Source of the DNA: Streptomyces griseus
Lineage (GTDB): Bacteria; Actinomycetota; Actinomycetes; Streptomycetales; Streptomycetaceae
Assembly: GCF_900460065.1 (NCBI RefSeq)
Contig: NZ_UAVD01000028.1
Span: 186,001 to 250,000 of the forward strand
DNA: 64,000 nt
Direction of reading: 5' to 3'
Shown here: positions 18,193 through 25,912 of the stretch, one piece after another
How the letters are laid out: the number at the start of each line of letters is the position of its first letter
Numbering within the stretch: the stretch's first letter is position 1
Position numbers and translations under genes: made by a program
The notes under the pieces: model-generated
Told to the model about the DNA's origin: nothing
The model's database searches: none
What the model saw: only the letters and a program-made list of their open reading frames with translations

Positions 18193-19442
18193 GTGGTCTC
18201 TTCCGGTGCGGGGTGTGGGGCGGGGCCTGTGCGGGACGCTCGCGGTGATCCGTCCGCTCCGAGCAGTCTGCCCCCGTCGGCGCCGACCGGGGTACGCAGC
18301 CCCGGCGCCAGCGCCAGCGTCACCGCCACCGAGAGCCCCGCCACCGCCGCCATGCCCGTGCTGGGGGAGGTCAGCTGGGCGATGCCGCCCGCCACGGCCG
18401 CCCCCACTCCCTGCATCGCGAGCATCCCCGAGGAGCCGAGCCCGAGCGCCTGGCCGCTCAGCTCCTGCGGGGTGAGGGCCATCAGCCGCTCCTGGAGCAG
18501 CAGACTCGCGGCGAAGCCCACGCTCGCCAGGACGACCACCGCCAGCGCGAGGGGCAGCCCCGGGCGCAGTGCGAAGATCAGATAGGGCGCGGCGAGCAGC
18601 AGCCGGAGCGGGGCCCCGAGCCGCACCCGCCACCGGGCCGTGACGAACCGCCCGACCAGTGCGTCCCCGGCCAGCATGCCCAGGGCCCCGCCGGCGAAGA
18701 GGAGCCCGGCGTGCCCGGGCGCGTACGCGACGTACAGGGACTCGGCCCCGACGACGAGCCCGTTGGGCACCCACAGCGCGAGGAACACGTAGCGGCGGGG
18801 CGTGGACGACCAGAGCAGCGCGTTGGTCCGCCGCGTCTCCCGGACCGACGGGCGGCCGGTGGCCCGGGGCGGCCGGGCGGTCAGTCCGAAGCGGGTCACG
18901 GCCGCCGCGACGGCGTAGAGACCGGCCCCGATCAGCAGCGTGCCGCGCGCCGAGAACACCGTCACCAGCAGCCCGCCCACCGCGAACCCGCAGATCTGCA
19001 TCGCGCCGCCGGTCATGTTCAGCACGGAGCGGCCGAGCAGGAACCCCTCGCGCGGAACGATCTCGTTGAGCAGCCCGTACCGTATGCCCCCGCCCGGTGA
19101 CGAGGCCGCGCCCACCGCCAGCAGGACGGCGAACACGGCCCACAGCGGCAGGCCGGGGACCGCCTGGACGCAGGCGGCCCCGGCGGAGAACAGGGCCAGG
19201 GCGGTCAGCGCGGCGCGCGGCGGCAGCCGGTCCGCCGCCGACAGCAGGGTGAGCGCCCCGGCCACCTGGGCGAGCGACGGGCCGAACATCGCCAGGGCGG
19301 AGAGCAGGGGTGAGCCCGTCCGCGTGTACACGAGGGTGCCCAGCGCCAGGCCGGTCGCGGTCTGGGCGGCCGTCTGCACGGAGACGGCGGTGAAGAAGGG
19401 GGAGAACTGCGGGGTCCGGAACAGTTCGCGGTAGGTGCGCAT
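18189..19442 (-). CDS. MFS transporter
   Basis: A 417-residue major facilitator with about 12 hydrophobic segments, starting MRTYRELFRTPQFSPFF. The fold and the short loops are those of a drug/metabolite exporter (MFS_1 type), but no substrate can be read from it. It is coupled to the downstream acetyltransferase gene and divergent from an ArsR-type regulator. An inverted repeat lies 41 bases upstream of its start. Efflux plus acetylation of the same compound is a plausible inference. Confidence 0.9.
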   Translation of the reverse strand: MRTYRELFRTPQFSPFFTAVSVQTAAQTATGLALGTLVYTRTGSPLLSALAMFGPSLAQVAGALTLLSAADRLPPRAALTALALFSAGAACVQAVPGLPLWAVFAVLLAVGAASSPGGGIRYGLLNEIVPREGFLLGRSVLNMTGGAMQICGFAVGGLLVTVFSARGTLLIGAGLYAVAAAVTRFGLTARPPRATGRPSVRETRRTNALLWSSTPRRYVFLALWVPNGLVVGAESLYVAYAPGHAGLLFAGGALGMLAGDALVGRFVTARWRVRLGAPLRLLLAAPYLIFALRPGLPLALAVVVLASVGFAASLLLQERLMALTPQELSGQALGLGSSGMLAMQGVGAAVAGGIAQLTSPSTGMAAVAGLSVAVTLALAPGLRTPVGADGGRLLGADGSPRASRTGPAPHPAPEETT

Positions 19443-19482
19443 GGGGTGGAGTCTCCGGACCCGGTCGCCGGGACCGTTACTG

Positions 19483-19500
19483 TTTCGCGCGGACGCGAAA
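19483..19500. promoter_or_regulatory. Inverted-repeat operator candidate for the MFS/ArsR pair
   Basis: TTTCGCG, 4 bases, CGCGAAA: perfect 7-base arms at 19483-19489 and 19494-19500, between the divergent MFS and ArsR-type genes and only 41 bases from the MFS start. ArsR-family proteins bind such imperfect dyads near the genes they repress. Confidence 0.55.
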
Positions 19501-19560
19501 GCCCGGAGGGGAGCGGGAGCCCGGACGAAGGCGAAAGCCCGGAGGGGAGCGGGAGCCCGG
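19495..19560. repeat. 30-bp direct repeat in the MFS/ArsR intergenic region
   Basis: A 30-base sequence beginning GCGAAAGCCCGG occurs at 19495-19524 and again at 19531-19560, separated by 6 bases. The first copy overlaps the right arm of the inverted repeat. Further degenerate GGAGAGCGG-type repeats run on to 19763. The whole 331-base gap (19443-19773) holds no gene that I can support. Confidence 0.9.
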
Positions 19561-19773
19561 GCGGATACGTGAGCCCGGACGGAACGGATACGGAAGCGCG
19601 GACGGTTGCGAGAGCCCCGGACGGGCGGGGCGGCGGTTCGGCCCAGTGCCGGGACAACGGGCCGGAGCGGCCTGAGGACAGAGGACAGCAGCGGCCGGCG
19701 GGTCCGGCGGGCGACGGAGAGCGGCCGGAGGGGCCGACGGGTCCGGGCGGCGACGGAGAGCGGGCGGTGGGGC

Positions 19774-20754
19774 GTGGGCTGGTGGCAGGTCGGTGCGGAC
19801 ACGCTCGCGGACAGCCGGTTCGTCGTCTCGCCCCTCGCGGAGGCCGTCGCCGGTCTGCTGGTCCTGGAGCGGGCCACCGCCGCGCACCCCGGTGAGCGCG
19901 CCTGGCTGGAGAGCCGGCTGCCCGCGTACCGGCGGTGGAAGGCGGGCCATCCGGTCTCCGCGCTGGTGATCGGCGCCGCCCTCGCACCTCGATGGATCGC
20001 CGACTTCCTCGTCCCCGCGCCGGTCCCCGCCCCGCCCGGACAGGCCCCGCCCTCCTTCGCCGACGAACTGGCGCGGGTCCGGGCCACCCCGCCCGGCCGG
20101 GCCCGCGCCGACCTGGCCGAGGCGGCCGGGCGCGGGCCGCTGCCCGCCGCGCTGGACCGGGACGACCTGGCCGAACGGGCCGCCGACGCCGTGGAGTGGG
20201 TCTGGACCCACACCGTGCTGCCCGATTGGCCGCGCCGTCGGCGGCTCCTGGAAGCCGATGTGGTCGCCCGCTCTGCCCAGTTGGGCCGGGGCGGCTGGGC
20301 CGAAGCGGTGAACGGCATGCGCCCCGGGGTCCGCTGGCTGGGCGGCAGCCGGCTCCAGATCAACACCCACGACCACCCGCCCCGCGAACTGGGCGTCGCC
20401 CAACTGCTGTTCGTGCCCGTGACGCCGTACCAGTCCTGGGTCTGCTGGGACATCCCCCGCCGGTACGGGCTGGTGTACCCGTGTTCCGGCGCGCTCACCG
20501 AGGCCGGAAGCCGCCCCGTGCCCGCCGCCCTGGGGGCGCTGATCGGGCCGGCGCGCGCGGCCGTCCTGCTGCTGCTCGCCTCCCCGCTCAGCACGACGCA
20601 GCTTGTTGCGCTGACCGGCCAGGGGCTGGGCTCGGTGGGCCGCCATCTGCGGGTCCTGCTGGACGCGGGACTGGTCCGCCGCCGCCGCGCGGGCCGCTCC
20701 GTGCTCTATTTCCGCACGGAGGCGGGGGACGTCCTGGCCGGCTGCGGGGACTGA
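19774..20754 (+). CDS. ArsR-family (winged helix) transcriptional regulator
   Basis: A 326-residue protein from GTG 19774. I start it there because upstream in-frame sequence is repetitive Arg/Gly-rich filler from the repeats. The first 235 residues are a ligand- or dimer-type domain of the kind in large actinobacterial ArsR proteins (SRFVVSPLAEAVAGLLVL). The last 80 residues are the winged helix, with the recognition-helix region LVALTGQGLGSVGRHLRVLLDAGLV and the wing RRRRAGRSVLYF. It is divergent from the MFS gene and probably controls it and itself. Confidence 0.8.
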   Translation: MGWWQVGADTLADSRFVVSPLAEAVAGLLVLERATAAHPGERAWLESRLPAYRRWKAGHPVSALVIGAALAPRWIADFLVPAPVPAPPGQAPPSFADELARVRATPPGRARADLAEAAGRGPLPAALDRDDLAERAADAVEWVWTHTVLPDWPRRRRLLEADVVARSAQLGRGGWAEAVNGMRPGVRWLGGSRLQINTHDHPPRELGVAQLLFVPVTPYQSWVCWDIPRRYGLVYPCSGALTEAGSRPVPAALGALIGPARAAVLLLLASPLSTTQLVALTGQGLGSVGRHLRVLLDAGLVRRRRAGRSVLYFRTEAGDVLAGCGD

Positions 20755-21116
20755 CGCGGACGTCCGACGGGCTGCCGGGACCGACCCGGACGTGCGGACG
20801 GGACCGACACCGACGTCCCGGTGCGCGGTGCGCGGTGCGGGCCGAGCCGGACCGCGTGGTGCGCGGAGCCGGCCGAGGCGGACTTCCTGGCGCGCGGGGA
20901 GGCTGAGGAGAGGACGAGTGCGCTCCCCGCACGCCCCCACGCGCCCCCCGGCCGCACCCGCCCCGGGCTGGGCGGCAAGCCAATACCCATCAGTACGGCG
21001 TGCACTCCGCATGGTTGGCGCGCATGTACGAGTCGTGACAACAGTGACTATGGGCACCGCTCATCGTTATGACAATTTCTCTCTCGCCGCGAAAGAACCG
21101 AGCGAGGGGACCGTGC
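20755..21116 (+). promoter_or_regulatory. Upstream region of the amf operon
   Basis: A 362-base space with no supported gene. Its last 130 bases are distinctly less GC-rich. They contain TGGCGCGCAT at 21016-21025, which fits the AdpA consensus TGGCSNGWWY at 9 of 10 positions, and a direct repeat GTGAC-AACA-GTGAC at 21035-21048 that could be an activator half-site pair. The transcript probably starts in this stretch. The ribosome binding site GAGGGGA (21104-21110) decides the amfT start. Confidence 0.45.
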
Positions 21117-23744
21117 GTGAATCCGGAGTACGCCGCGTACTGTCAGGCGGACCGCCGCTTCTACGACGCACCCCACCGCTCCCTCGGACCGGACGGAGCC
21201 GCCGACGAGGAGCGCTCGTACTACGCGCCGCTCCGCGCCGCCGTACCCGCCGGGTGGACGCGCACCCGGCGCGGTGACTGGCTCTCGTACAGCCCCGACG
21301 GGCTGCGGCTGCCGCCCCAGGGCTGGAAGATCCACGTCTCGGCCGCCCTCGACAACGCCGTCTCCGTGCTGGAGCGGGTCGTCGCCCACTGTCTCGAACA
21401 CCGGCTGGCCTTCAAGTGCGTTCCCAGCGCGGGGCTGCTGGCCCTGCGGAACGCCAAGTACGCGGACCGGGCCGGCAGCGGGAAGTTCATCACGGTCTAC
21501 CCGCCGTCCGACGAGGCGTTCCCCGAGGTGTGCGGCGCCCTGATGACGCTGCTGGAGGGCGAGCACGGCCCGTACATCCTGAGCGACCTGCGGTGCGGAG
21601 ACGGGCCCGTGCACACCCGGTACGGGGCGTTCGCCGCCCGCTTCTGCTCCGGCCCGGACGGGCGGCCCGTGCCCGCCGTCGCCGACCCGCAGGGCCGGCT
21701 CGTCCCGGACGACCGGGGCCCCGCCTTCCGCGTCCCCTCCTGGGTGACCCCGCCCGGCTTCCTGACGCCGCACCTCGAAGCCCGCGCCGCCGTGGGCCTC
21801 GCGGACCTCCCGTACACCGTGGAGAAGGCGCTGCACTTCTCCAACGGCGGCGGCGTCTACCTCGGCCGCGACACCCGCACCGGCGAACAGGTCGTCCTCA
21901 AGGAGGCGCGGCCCCACGCCGGTCTGGCCGCCGACGGGGCGGACGCCGTGGCCCGGCTGGAGCGCGAACGGACCGCCCTGGAGCAGCTGGCGGGGCTGGA
22001 CTGCGTGCCCGCGGTCCGCGACGCGTTCGAGGTCGGCGACCACCGCTTCCTGGTCCTCCAGTACATACCCGGCACCACCCTCAACACCGTCTTCGCCCGC
22101 CGCTTCCCGCTCGCCCGGCAGCATCCGTCACCCGAACTGCTCGCCGAACACGCGGCCTGGGCGGCGGAGTTGTACGGAAAGGTCGAGCGCGCCGTCGAGG
22201 CGGTGCACGGCCGGGGCATCGTCATCAGCGACCTGCACATGAGCAACGTCATGGTCGACGAGGAGAACGCGCGGATCGTCCTGCTCGACTTCGAGGCGGC
22301 CTCCCCGGCCGCCGAACGCCGCCGCCAGATCGTCGCCAACCCGGCCTTCGTCGCCCCGCCCGACCGGCGCGGCGCCGACATCGACCGCTATGCGCTGGCC
22401 TGTCTCCGGCTCGCCCTGTACCTGCCGCTCACCACCCTGTTCGGCATCGACCGCGCCAAGGCCGCCGGCCTCGCCCGGGACATCGCCCGCGTCTTCCCGG
22501 TCGACGAGGAGACGCTGCGGCCCGCGGTCGCGGAGATCCTGCGCGACACGGGGCGGCCCGGGGCCGGCGCCGCCGCTCCCGCCGACCTTCCCGACCCCGG
22601 CGACTGGCCGCGCAGCCGTGACGCCATGGTCCGGGCCATCACCGCCGCCGCCACGCCGGAGCGCGAGGACCGCTGCTTCCCCGGGGACATCGCCCAGTTC
22701 GCCACGGCCACCGGCGGCCACTCCTTCGCGTACGGGACCGCCGGCGTGCTCTACGCCCTCCACGAGACGGGCGCCCCGCCGTGCGAGGAGGCCGAGGACC
22801 GGCTCCTGCGGCACGCCAAGGACCCGGCGTCCGGCAGCCCCCTCGGCTTCTACGACGGGCTCACCGGCATCGCCTGGACCCTGCACCGGATCGGCCGCAC
22901 CGCCGAGGCCGCCGACCTCCTCCGGATCATCCTCGACCAACCGCTGGAGGGCCTCGCGCCCGGCCTCCACAACGGGTACGCGGGCATCGGCCTCGCCCTC
23001 GACGACCTGGCCCGCACCGCCTCCGCCACCGACGCTCCCGCGCTGTCCGCCGCGGCGGCCCGCTGCACCGCGCTCGCTGTCCGGGCGCTCGTCGACGGAC
23101 CGCCCTCGCCCCGCACCGGGCTGCTGCACGGCGCGAGCGGCATCGCCCTGCTCCTGGTCCGCCGGTACGCGACCACCGGGGACCCCGCCCTCCTCGATCT
23201 GGCGGCCACCGCGCTCCGCCGCGACCTGGCCCGCTGCCGGCCCGGCGACGAGGGCGAGCTCCTCGTCGTCGAGGGCAAGCGGCTCATGCCGTACCTCGGT
23301 TCGGGCAGCGCCGGCATCGCGGCCGTCATCGACGCCTACCTGGCCCACCGCCCGGATTCCGGCCTCGAAGCGGCCGGCCGCGCCCTCCTGCCCGCCGCGC
23401 TCTCCGCCTTCTACGTCCAGCCCGGGCTGCTCCGGGGCTCCGCCGGGCTCCTGCTGCACCTCGCGGCCACCCCGCTGTGCGACGAGGCCGACCGACGGCG
23501 CGCCATCGCCCGCCACACCGACCTGCTGGGCAGCCACGCCCTCCCGCACGGAGGCGGACTCGCCTTCCCGGGCGAGCAGTTGATGCGCCTGTCGATGGAC
23601 CTGGCCACCGGGACCGCCGGCGCCCTCCTCGCCCTGGGCGCCGCGCTCGGCGGCACCACCGGACTTCCCTTCCTGGCCGCCGCCCCGGCGGCGCGCCCCG
23701 GCCGCGCGAGCGGCCCCACGGACCGGCCCCACCAGGGGTCGTAG
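21117..23744 (+). CDS. amfT: Class III lanthionine synthetase AmfT (LanKC)
   Basis: An 875-residue three-part enzyme like RamC. It phosphorylates Ser residues of the precursor, eliminates phosphate, and cyclises onto Cys. The N-terminal lyase-like part covers residues 1-225. The kinase part has GGGVYLGRD near 243, the ATP-binding Lys in VVLKEA near 262, the catalytic Asp in ISDLHMSNV near 371 and the metal-binding DFE near 391. The C-terminal cyclase-like part (GFYDGLTGIAW, LLHGASGIALLL, SGSAGIAAV) lacks the zinc-ligand Cys residues of class I/II enzymes, as expected for class III. GTG 21117 is preferred to ATG 21069 because of the ribosome binding site and homologue start (VNPEYAAYCQADRRFYD). 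First gene of the amf operon. Confidence 0.93.
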   Translation: MNPEYAAYCQADRRFYDAPHRSLGPDGAADEERSYYAPLRAAVPAGWTRTRRGDWLSYSPDGLRLPPQGWKIHVSAALDNAVSVLERVVAHCLEHRLAFKCVPSAGLLALRNAKYADRAGSGKFITVYPPSDEAFPEVCGALMTLLEGEHGPYILSDLRCGDGPVHTRYGAFAARFCSGPDGRPVPAVADPQGRLVPDDRGPAFRVPSWVTPPGFLTPHLEARAAVGLADLPYTVEKALHFSNGGGVYLGRDTRTGEQVVLKEARPHAGLAADGADAVARLERERTALEQLAGLDCVPAVRDAFEVGDHRFLVLQYIPGTTLNTVFARRFPLARQHPSPELLAEHAAWAAELYGKVERAVEAVHGRGIVISDLHMSNVMVDEENARIVLLDFEAASPAAERRRQIVANPAFVAPPDRRGADIDRYALACLRLALYLPLTTLFGIDRAKAAGLARDIARVFPVDEETLRPAVAEILRDTGRPGAGAAAPADLPDPGDWPRSRDAMVRAITAAATPEREDRCFPGDIAQFATATGGHSFAYGTAGVLYALHETGAPPCEEAEDRLLRHAKDPASGSPLGFYDGLTGIAWTLHRIGRTAEAADLLRIILDQPLEGLAPGLHNGYAGIGLALDDLARTASATDAPALSAAAARCTALAVRALVDGPPSPRTGLLHGASGIALLLVRRYATTGDPALLDLAATALRRDLARCRPGDEGELLVVEGKRLMPYLGSGSAGIAAVIDAYLAHRPDSGLEAAGRALLPAALSAFYVQPGLLRGSAGLLLHLAATPLCDEADRRRAIARHTDLLGSHALPHGGGLAFPGEQLMRLSMDLATGTAGALLALGAALGGTTGLPFLAAAPAARPGRASGPTDRPHQGS

Positions 23745-23788
23745 CAACACACCGTTCAGTACCACTACGTCCCCGAAAGGACATCATC

Positions 23789-23920
23789 ATGGCGCTTCTC
23801 GACCTTCAGGCGATGGACACCCCGGCCGAGGACTCCTTCGGCGAGCTCGCCACGGGCAGCCAGGTCTCGCTGCTGGTCTGTGAGTACAGCTCGCTCAGCG
23901 TGGTCCTCTGCACCCCGTGA
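23789..23920 (+). CDS. amfS: AmfS lanthipeptide morphogen precursor
   Basis: A 43-residue precursor. The leader begins MALLDLQAMDTP and carries the LLDLQ box recognised by class III synthetases. The core TGSQVSLLVCEYSSLSVVLC contains two Ser-x-x-Ser-x-x-x-Cys units, the pattern that becomes lanthionine or labionin rings, and ends TP. This matches S. griseus AmfS and resembles RamS (SapB) of S. coelicolor, as remembered. The mature peptide is a surface-active signal for aerial growth. It is encoded 44 bases after amfT with an AAAGGA site, and a strong hairpin follows its stop. Confidence 0.95.
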   Translation: MALLDLQAMDTPAEDSFGELATGSQVSLLVCEYSSLSVVLCTP

Positions 23921-23926
23921 CCCGCA

Positions 23927-23967
23927 CCGGCCGGCCCATCGGTGTTCCGCACCGGTGGGCCGGCCGG
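23927..23967 (+). terminator. Strong hairpin between amfS and the exporter genes
   Basis: Arms 23927-23944 and 23950-23967 form an 18-bp stem with one G-U wobble and a 5-base loop, starting 6 bases after the amfS stop. It ends 28 bases before the amfB start and should act as a partial terminator or 3' stabiliser, raising amfS transcript over amfB-amfA. Confidence 0.85.
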
Positions 23968-23995
23968 CCCACGTGCACCCAGAAAGGGCCACCCC

Positions 23996-25912
23996 GTGCG
24001 GCTGCACCCACGCCCGGGCACGGAGTCCGGCACCCGGCGGCTCGCCCGGCAGCACCCGGCGGCCCTCCTCGGGCTCCTCCTCTGCTCCACCGGCGGGGCG
24101 CTCGCCGCCCTCGCCCTGCCCGCCGCCCTCGGCCACACCGTCGACCTGCTCATCGCCGGCGGCCCCGTGCCCTGGCCGGGCCTGCTGCTCTGCGCGGCAC
24201 TGATCCTCGCCGAGACCGCGTTCGACGCGACGGCCGCCGTGACCGGCACGACCACCACCGCCCGGCTCACCGCGTCGCTGCGCACCCGCACCGCCGCCCG
24301 GGTCCTGGCCGCCGAACCCCGCCGCGCCCTGGCCCTGCCCACCGGCGACCTCACCGCCCGGCTCACCGCCCGCACCGCCGACGCCGCCGCCGCTCCCGTC
24401 ACCGCCGCCGGAGCCGTCTCCGGCGTCCTGCTCCCGCTCGGCGCGATCGCCGGCCTCCTCCTCATCGACGTCTGGACGGCCGCCGCCCTCCTTCTCGGCG
24501 CCCCCCTCCTCGTGGCGCTGCTGCGCGCCTTCACCCGCAGGACCGCCGACGCCGGGGCCGACTACCAGCGCGCCCAGTCGCTCATCGCCCACCGGCTCAC
24601 CGAGGCCCTCGACGGCGCCGACACCATCCGCGCCGCCCGCACCGGAGCCCGCGAGCACCGCCGCGTCCTGGAACCCCTGACCGCGCTCGCCGAACACGGC
24701 AGGCGCACCTGGTCGGTGTACGGGCGGGCGGTCGGCCGCAGCGGGCTGCTGCTGCCCCTGCTCATGCTGCTGGTCCTCGCGGTCGCCGGCCTCCGGCTCG
24801 GCGCGGGTGCGATCGGTGTCGGCGACCTGGTCGCCGCCTCCCGCTACGCGAGCCTCGCCGTCGGCATCGGCGCCCTCACCGGCGCGCTCGGCGCCCTCGC
24901 CCGCAGCCGAGCCGCCGCCCGGAGCCTGGACCCCCTCCTGGCCCTTCCCCCGCTGCCGCACCGCGGCCTGGGCCCGGCGCCCGACGCACCCGGGCACCTC
25001 GAACTCCGGGACGTCGGCGTCGAACAGGACGGCGGCCGGCTGCTGACCGGCGTCGATCTGACCGTCCCCGGCGGCACCTCCCTGGCGGTCGTCGGGCGCT
25101 CCGGCTCCGGTAAGTCGGTGCTGGCCGCGGTCGCCGGGCGGCTGCTCGACCCGGACACCGGAAGCGTGCTGCTGGACGGCGTCCCGATGGACGGCATGGA
25201 ACCGGACCGGCTGCGCCGCGAGGTGGCGTACGCCTTCGCCCGCCCCGCCCTCCCCGGCACCACCGTCGAGGACACGATCGCCTACGGGCCCTGGACCGCC
25301 TCGCCCGAGGCCGTACGGGACGCCGCCCGCGCGGCCCGCGCCGACGGGTTCCTCGCCCTGCTCCCGTACGGCTACGCCACCCCGCTCGCCGACGCCCCGC
25401 TCTCCGGCGGCGAACGCCAACGCCTCGGCCTGGCACGCGCGTTCGCCCACCCCGGCCGTCTGATGATCCTCGACGACGCGCTGTCCAGCCTCGACACCGT
25501 GACCGAGCACCACGTCCGGCGCGCGCTCGACGCGCGGGCGGGGCACTGCACCCGGATCGTCGTCGCCCACCGGCTGTCCTCGGCCGCGCGGGCGGACCGG
25601 GTCGCCTGGCTGGAGGACGGCCGGATCCGTGCGACGGGCCGCCACGAGGAACTCTGGGCGGACCCGGACTACCGGGCGGTCTTCCGCACGGAGGCCACCC
25701 GCGCCGAGGGCCCCGCGCCCGCCGGGAACCCCGCGCCCGCCGGGAATCCCGCGCCCGCCGGGAATCCCGCGCCCGCCGACGAGGCAGCACCCCCCGAGAA
25801 CCCCGCGCCATCCGACGACGCAGCGCCCGCCGCAGGCTCCGCGCCCACCGAAATCGCGGCGCCGGCGAGCCGTACGACGGTGACGCCCGCCGCCGGAGCG
25901 GAGGCGCGGTGA
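23996..25912 (+). CDS. amfB: ABC transporter of the amf cluster (membrane-ATPase fusion), first gene
   Basis: A 638-residue exporter half with about six membrane segments (residues 15-300) fused to an ATPase. Walker A GRSGSGKS is near 367-375, the signature is LSGGERQ, Walker B is LMILDDALSSLD near 488, and the switch histidine is in VVAHRLSS. GTG 23996 has GAAAGGG 7 bases upstream. The last 65 residues are a Pro/Ala tail with three near-identical 18-bp repeats (AGNPAP), not expected in the family. It overlaps the next gene by GTGA. The symbol follows the S. griseus order amfT-amfS-amfB-amfA as I remember it; A and B could be exchanged. Confidence 0.88.
   Translation: MRLHPRPGTESGTRRLARQHPAALLGLLLCSTGGALAALALPAALGHTVDLLIAGGPVPWPGLLLCAALILAETAFDATAAVTGTTTTARLTASLRTRTAARVLAAEPRRALALPTGDLTARLTARTADAAAAPVTAAGAVSGVLLPLGAIAGLLLIDVWTAAALLLGAPLLVALLRAFTRRTADAGADYQRAQSLIAHRLTEALDGADTIRAARTGAREHRRVLEPLTALAEHGRRTWSVYGRAVGRSGLLLPLLMLLVLAVAGLRLGAGAIGVGDLVAASRYASLAVGIGALTGALGALARSRAAARSLDPLLALPPLPHRGLGPAPDAPGHLELRDVGVEQDGGRLLTGVDLTVPGGTSLAVVGRSGSGKSVLAAVAGRLLDPDTGSVLLDGVPMDGMEPDRLRREVAYAFARPALPGTTVEDTIAYGPWTASPEAVRDAARAARADGFLALLPYGYATPLADAPLSGGERQRLGLARAFAHPGRLMILDDALSSLDTVTEHHVRRALDARAGHCTRIVVAHRLSSAARADRVAWLEDGRIRATGRHEELWADPDYRAVFRTEATRAEGPAPAGNPAPAGNPAPAGNPAPADEAAPPENPAPSDDAAPAAGSAPTEIAAPASRTTVTPAAGAEAR
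25721..25774 (+). repeat. 18-bp in-frame tandem repeat in amfB
   Basis: Three copies (25721-25738, 25739-25756, 25757-25774); the last two are identical and the first differs by one base. Each encodes AGNPAP in the C-terminal tail. Degenerate copies continue to about 25840. Confidence 0.93.

Noticed and set aside
20706..21041. A 111-codon minus-strand frame upstream of amfT
   Set aside because: Arg/Ser/Pro-rich with no ribosome binding site or recognisable similarity; lies over the amf promoter region.
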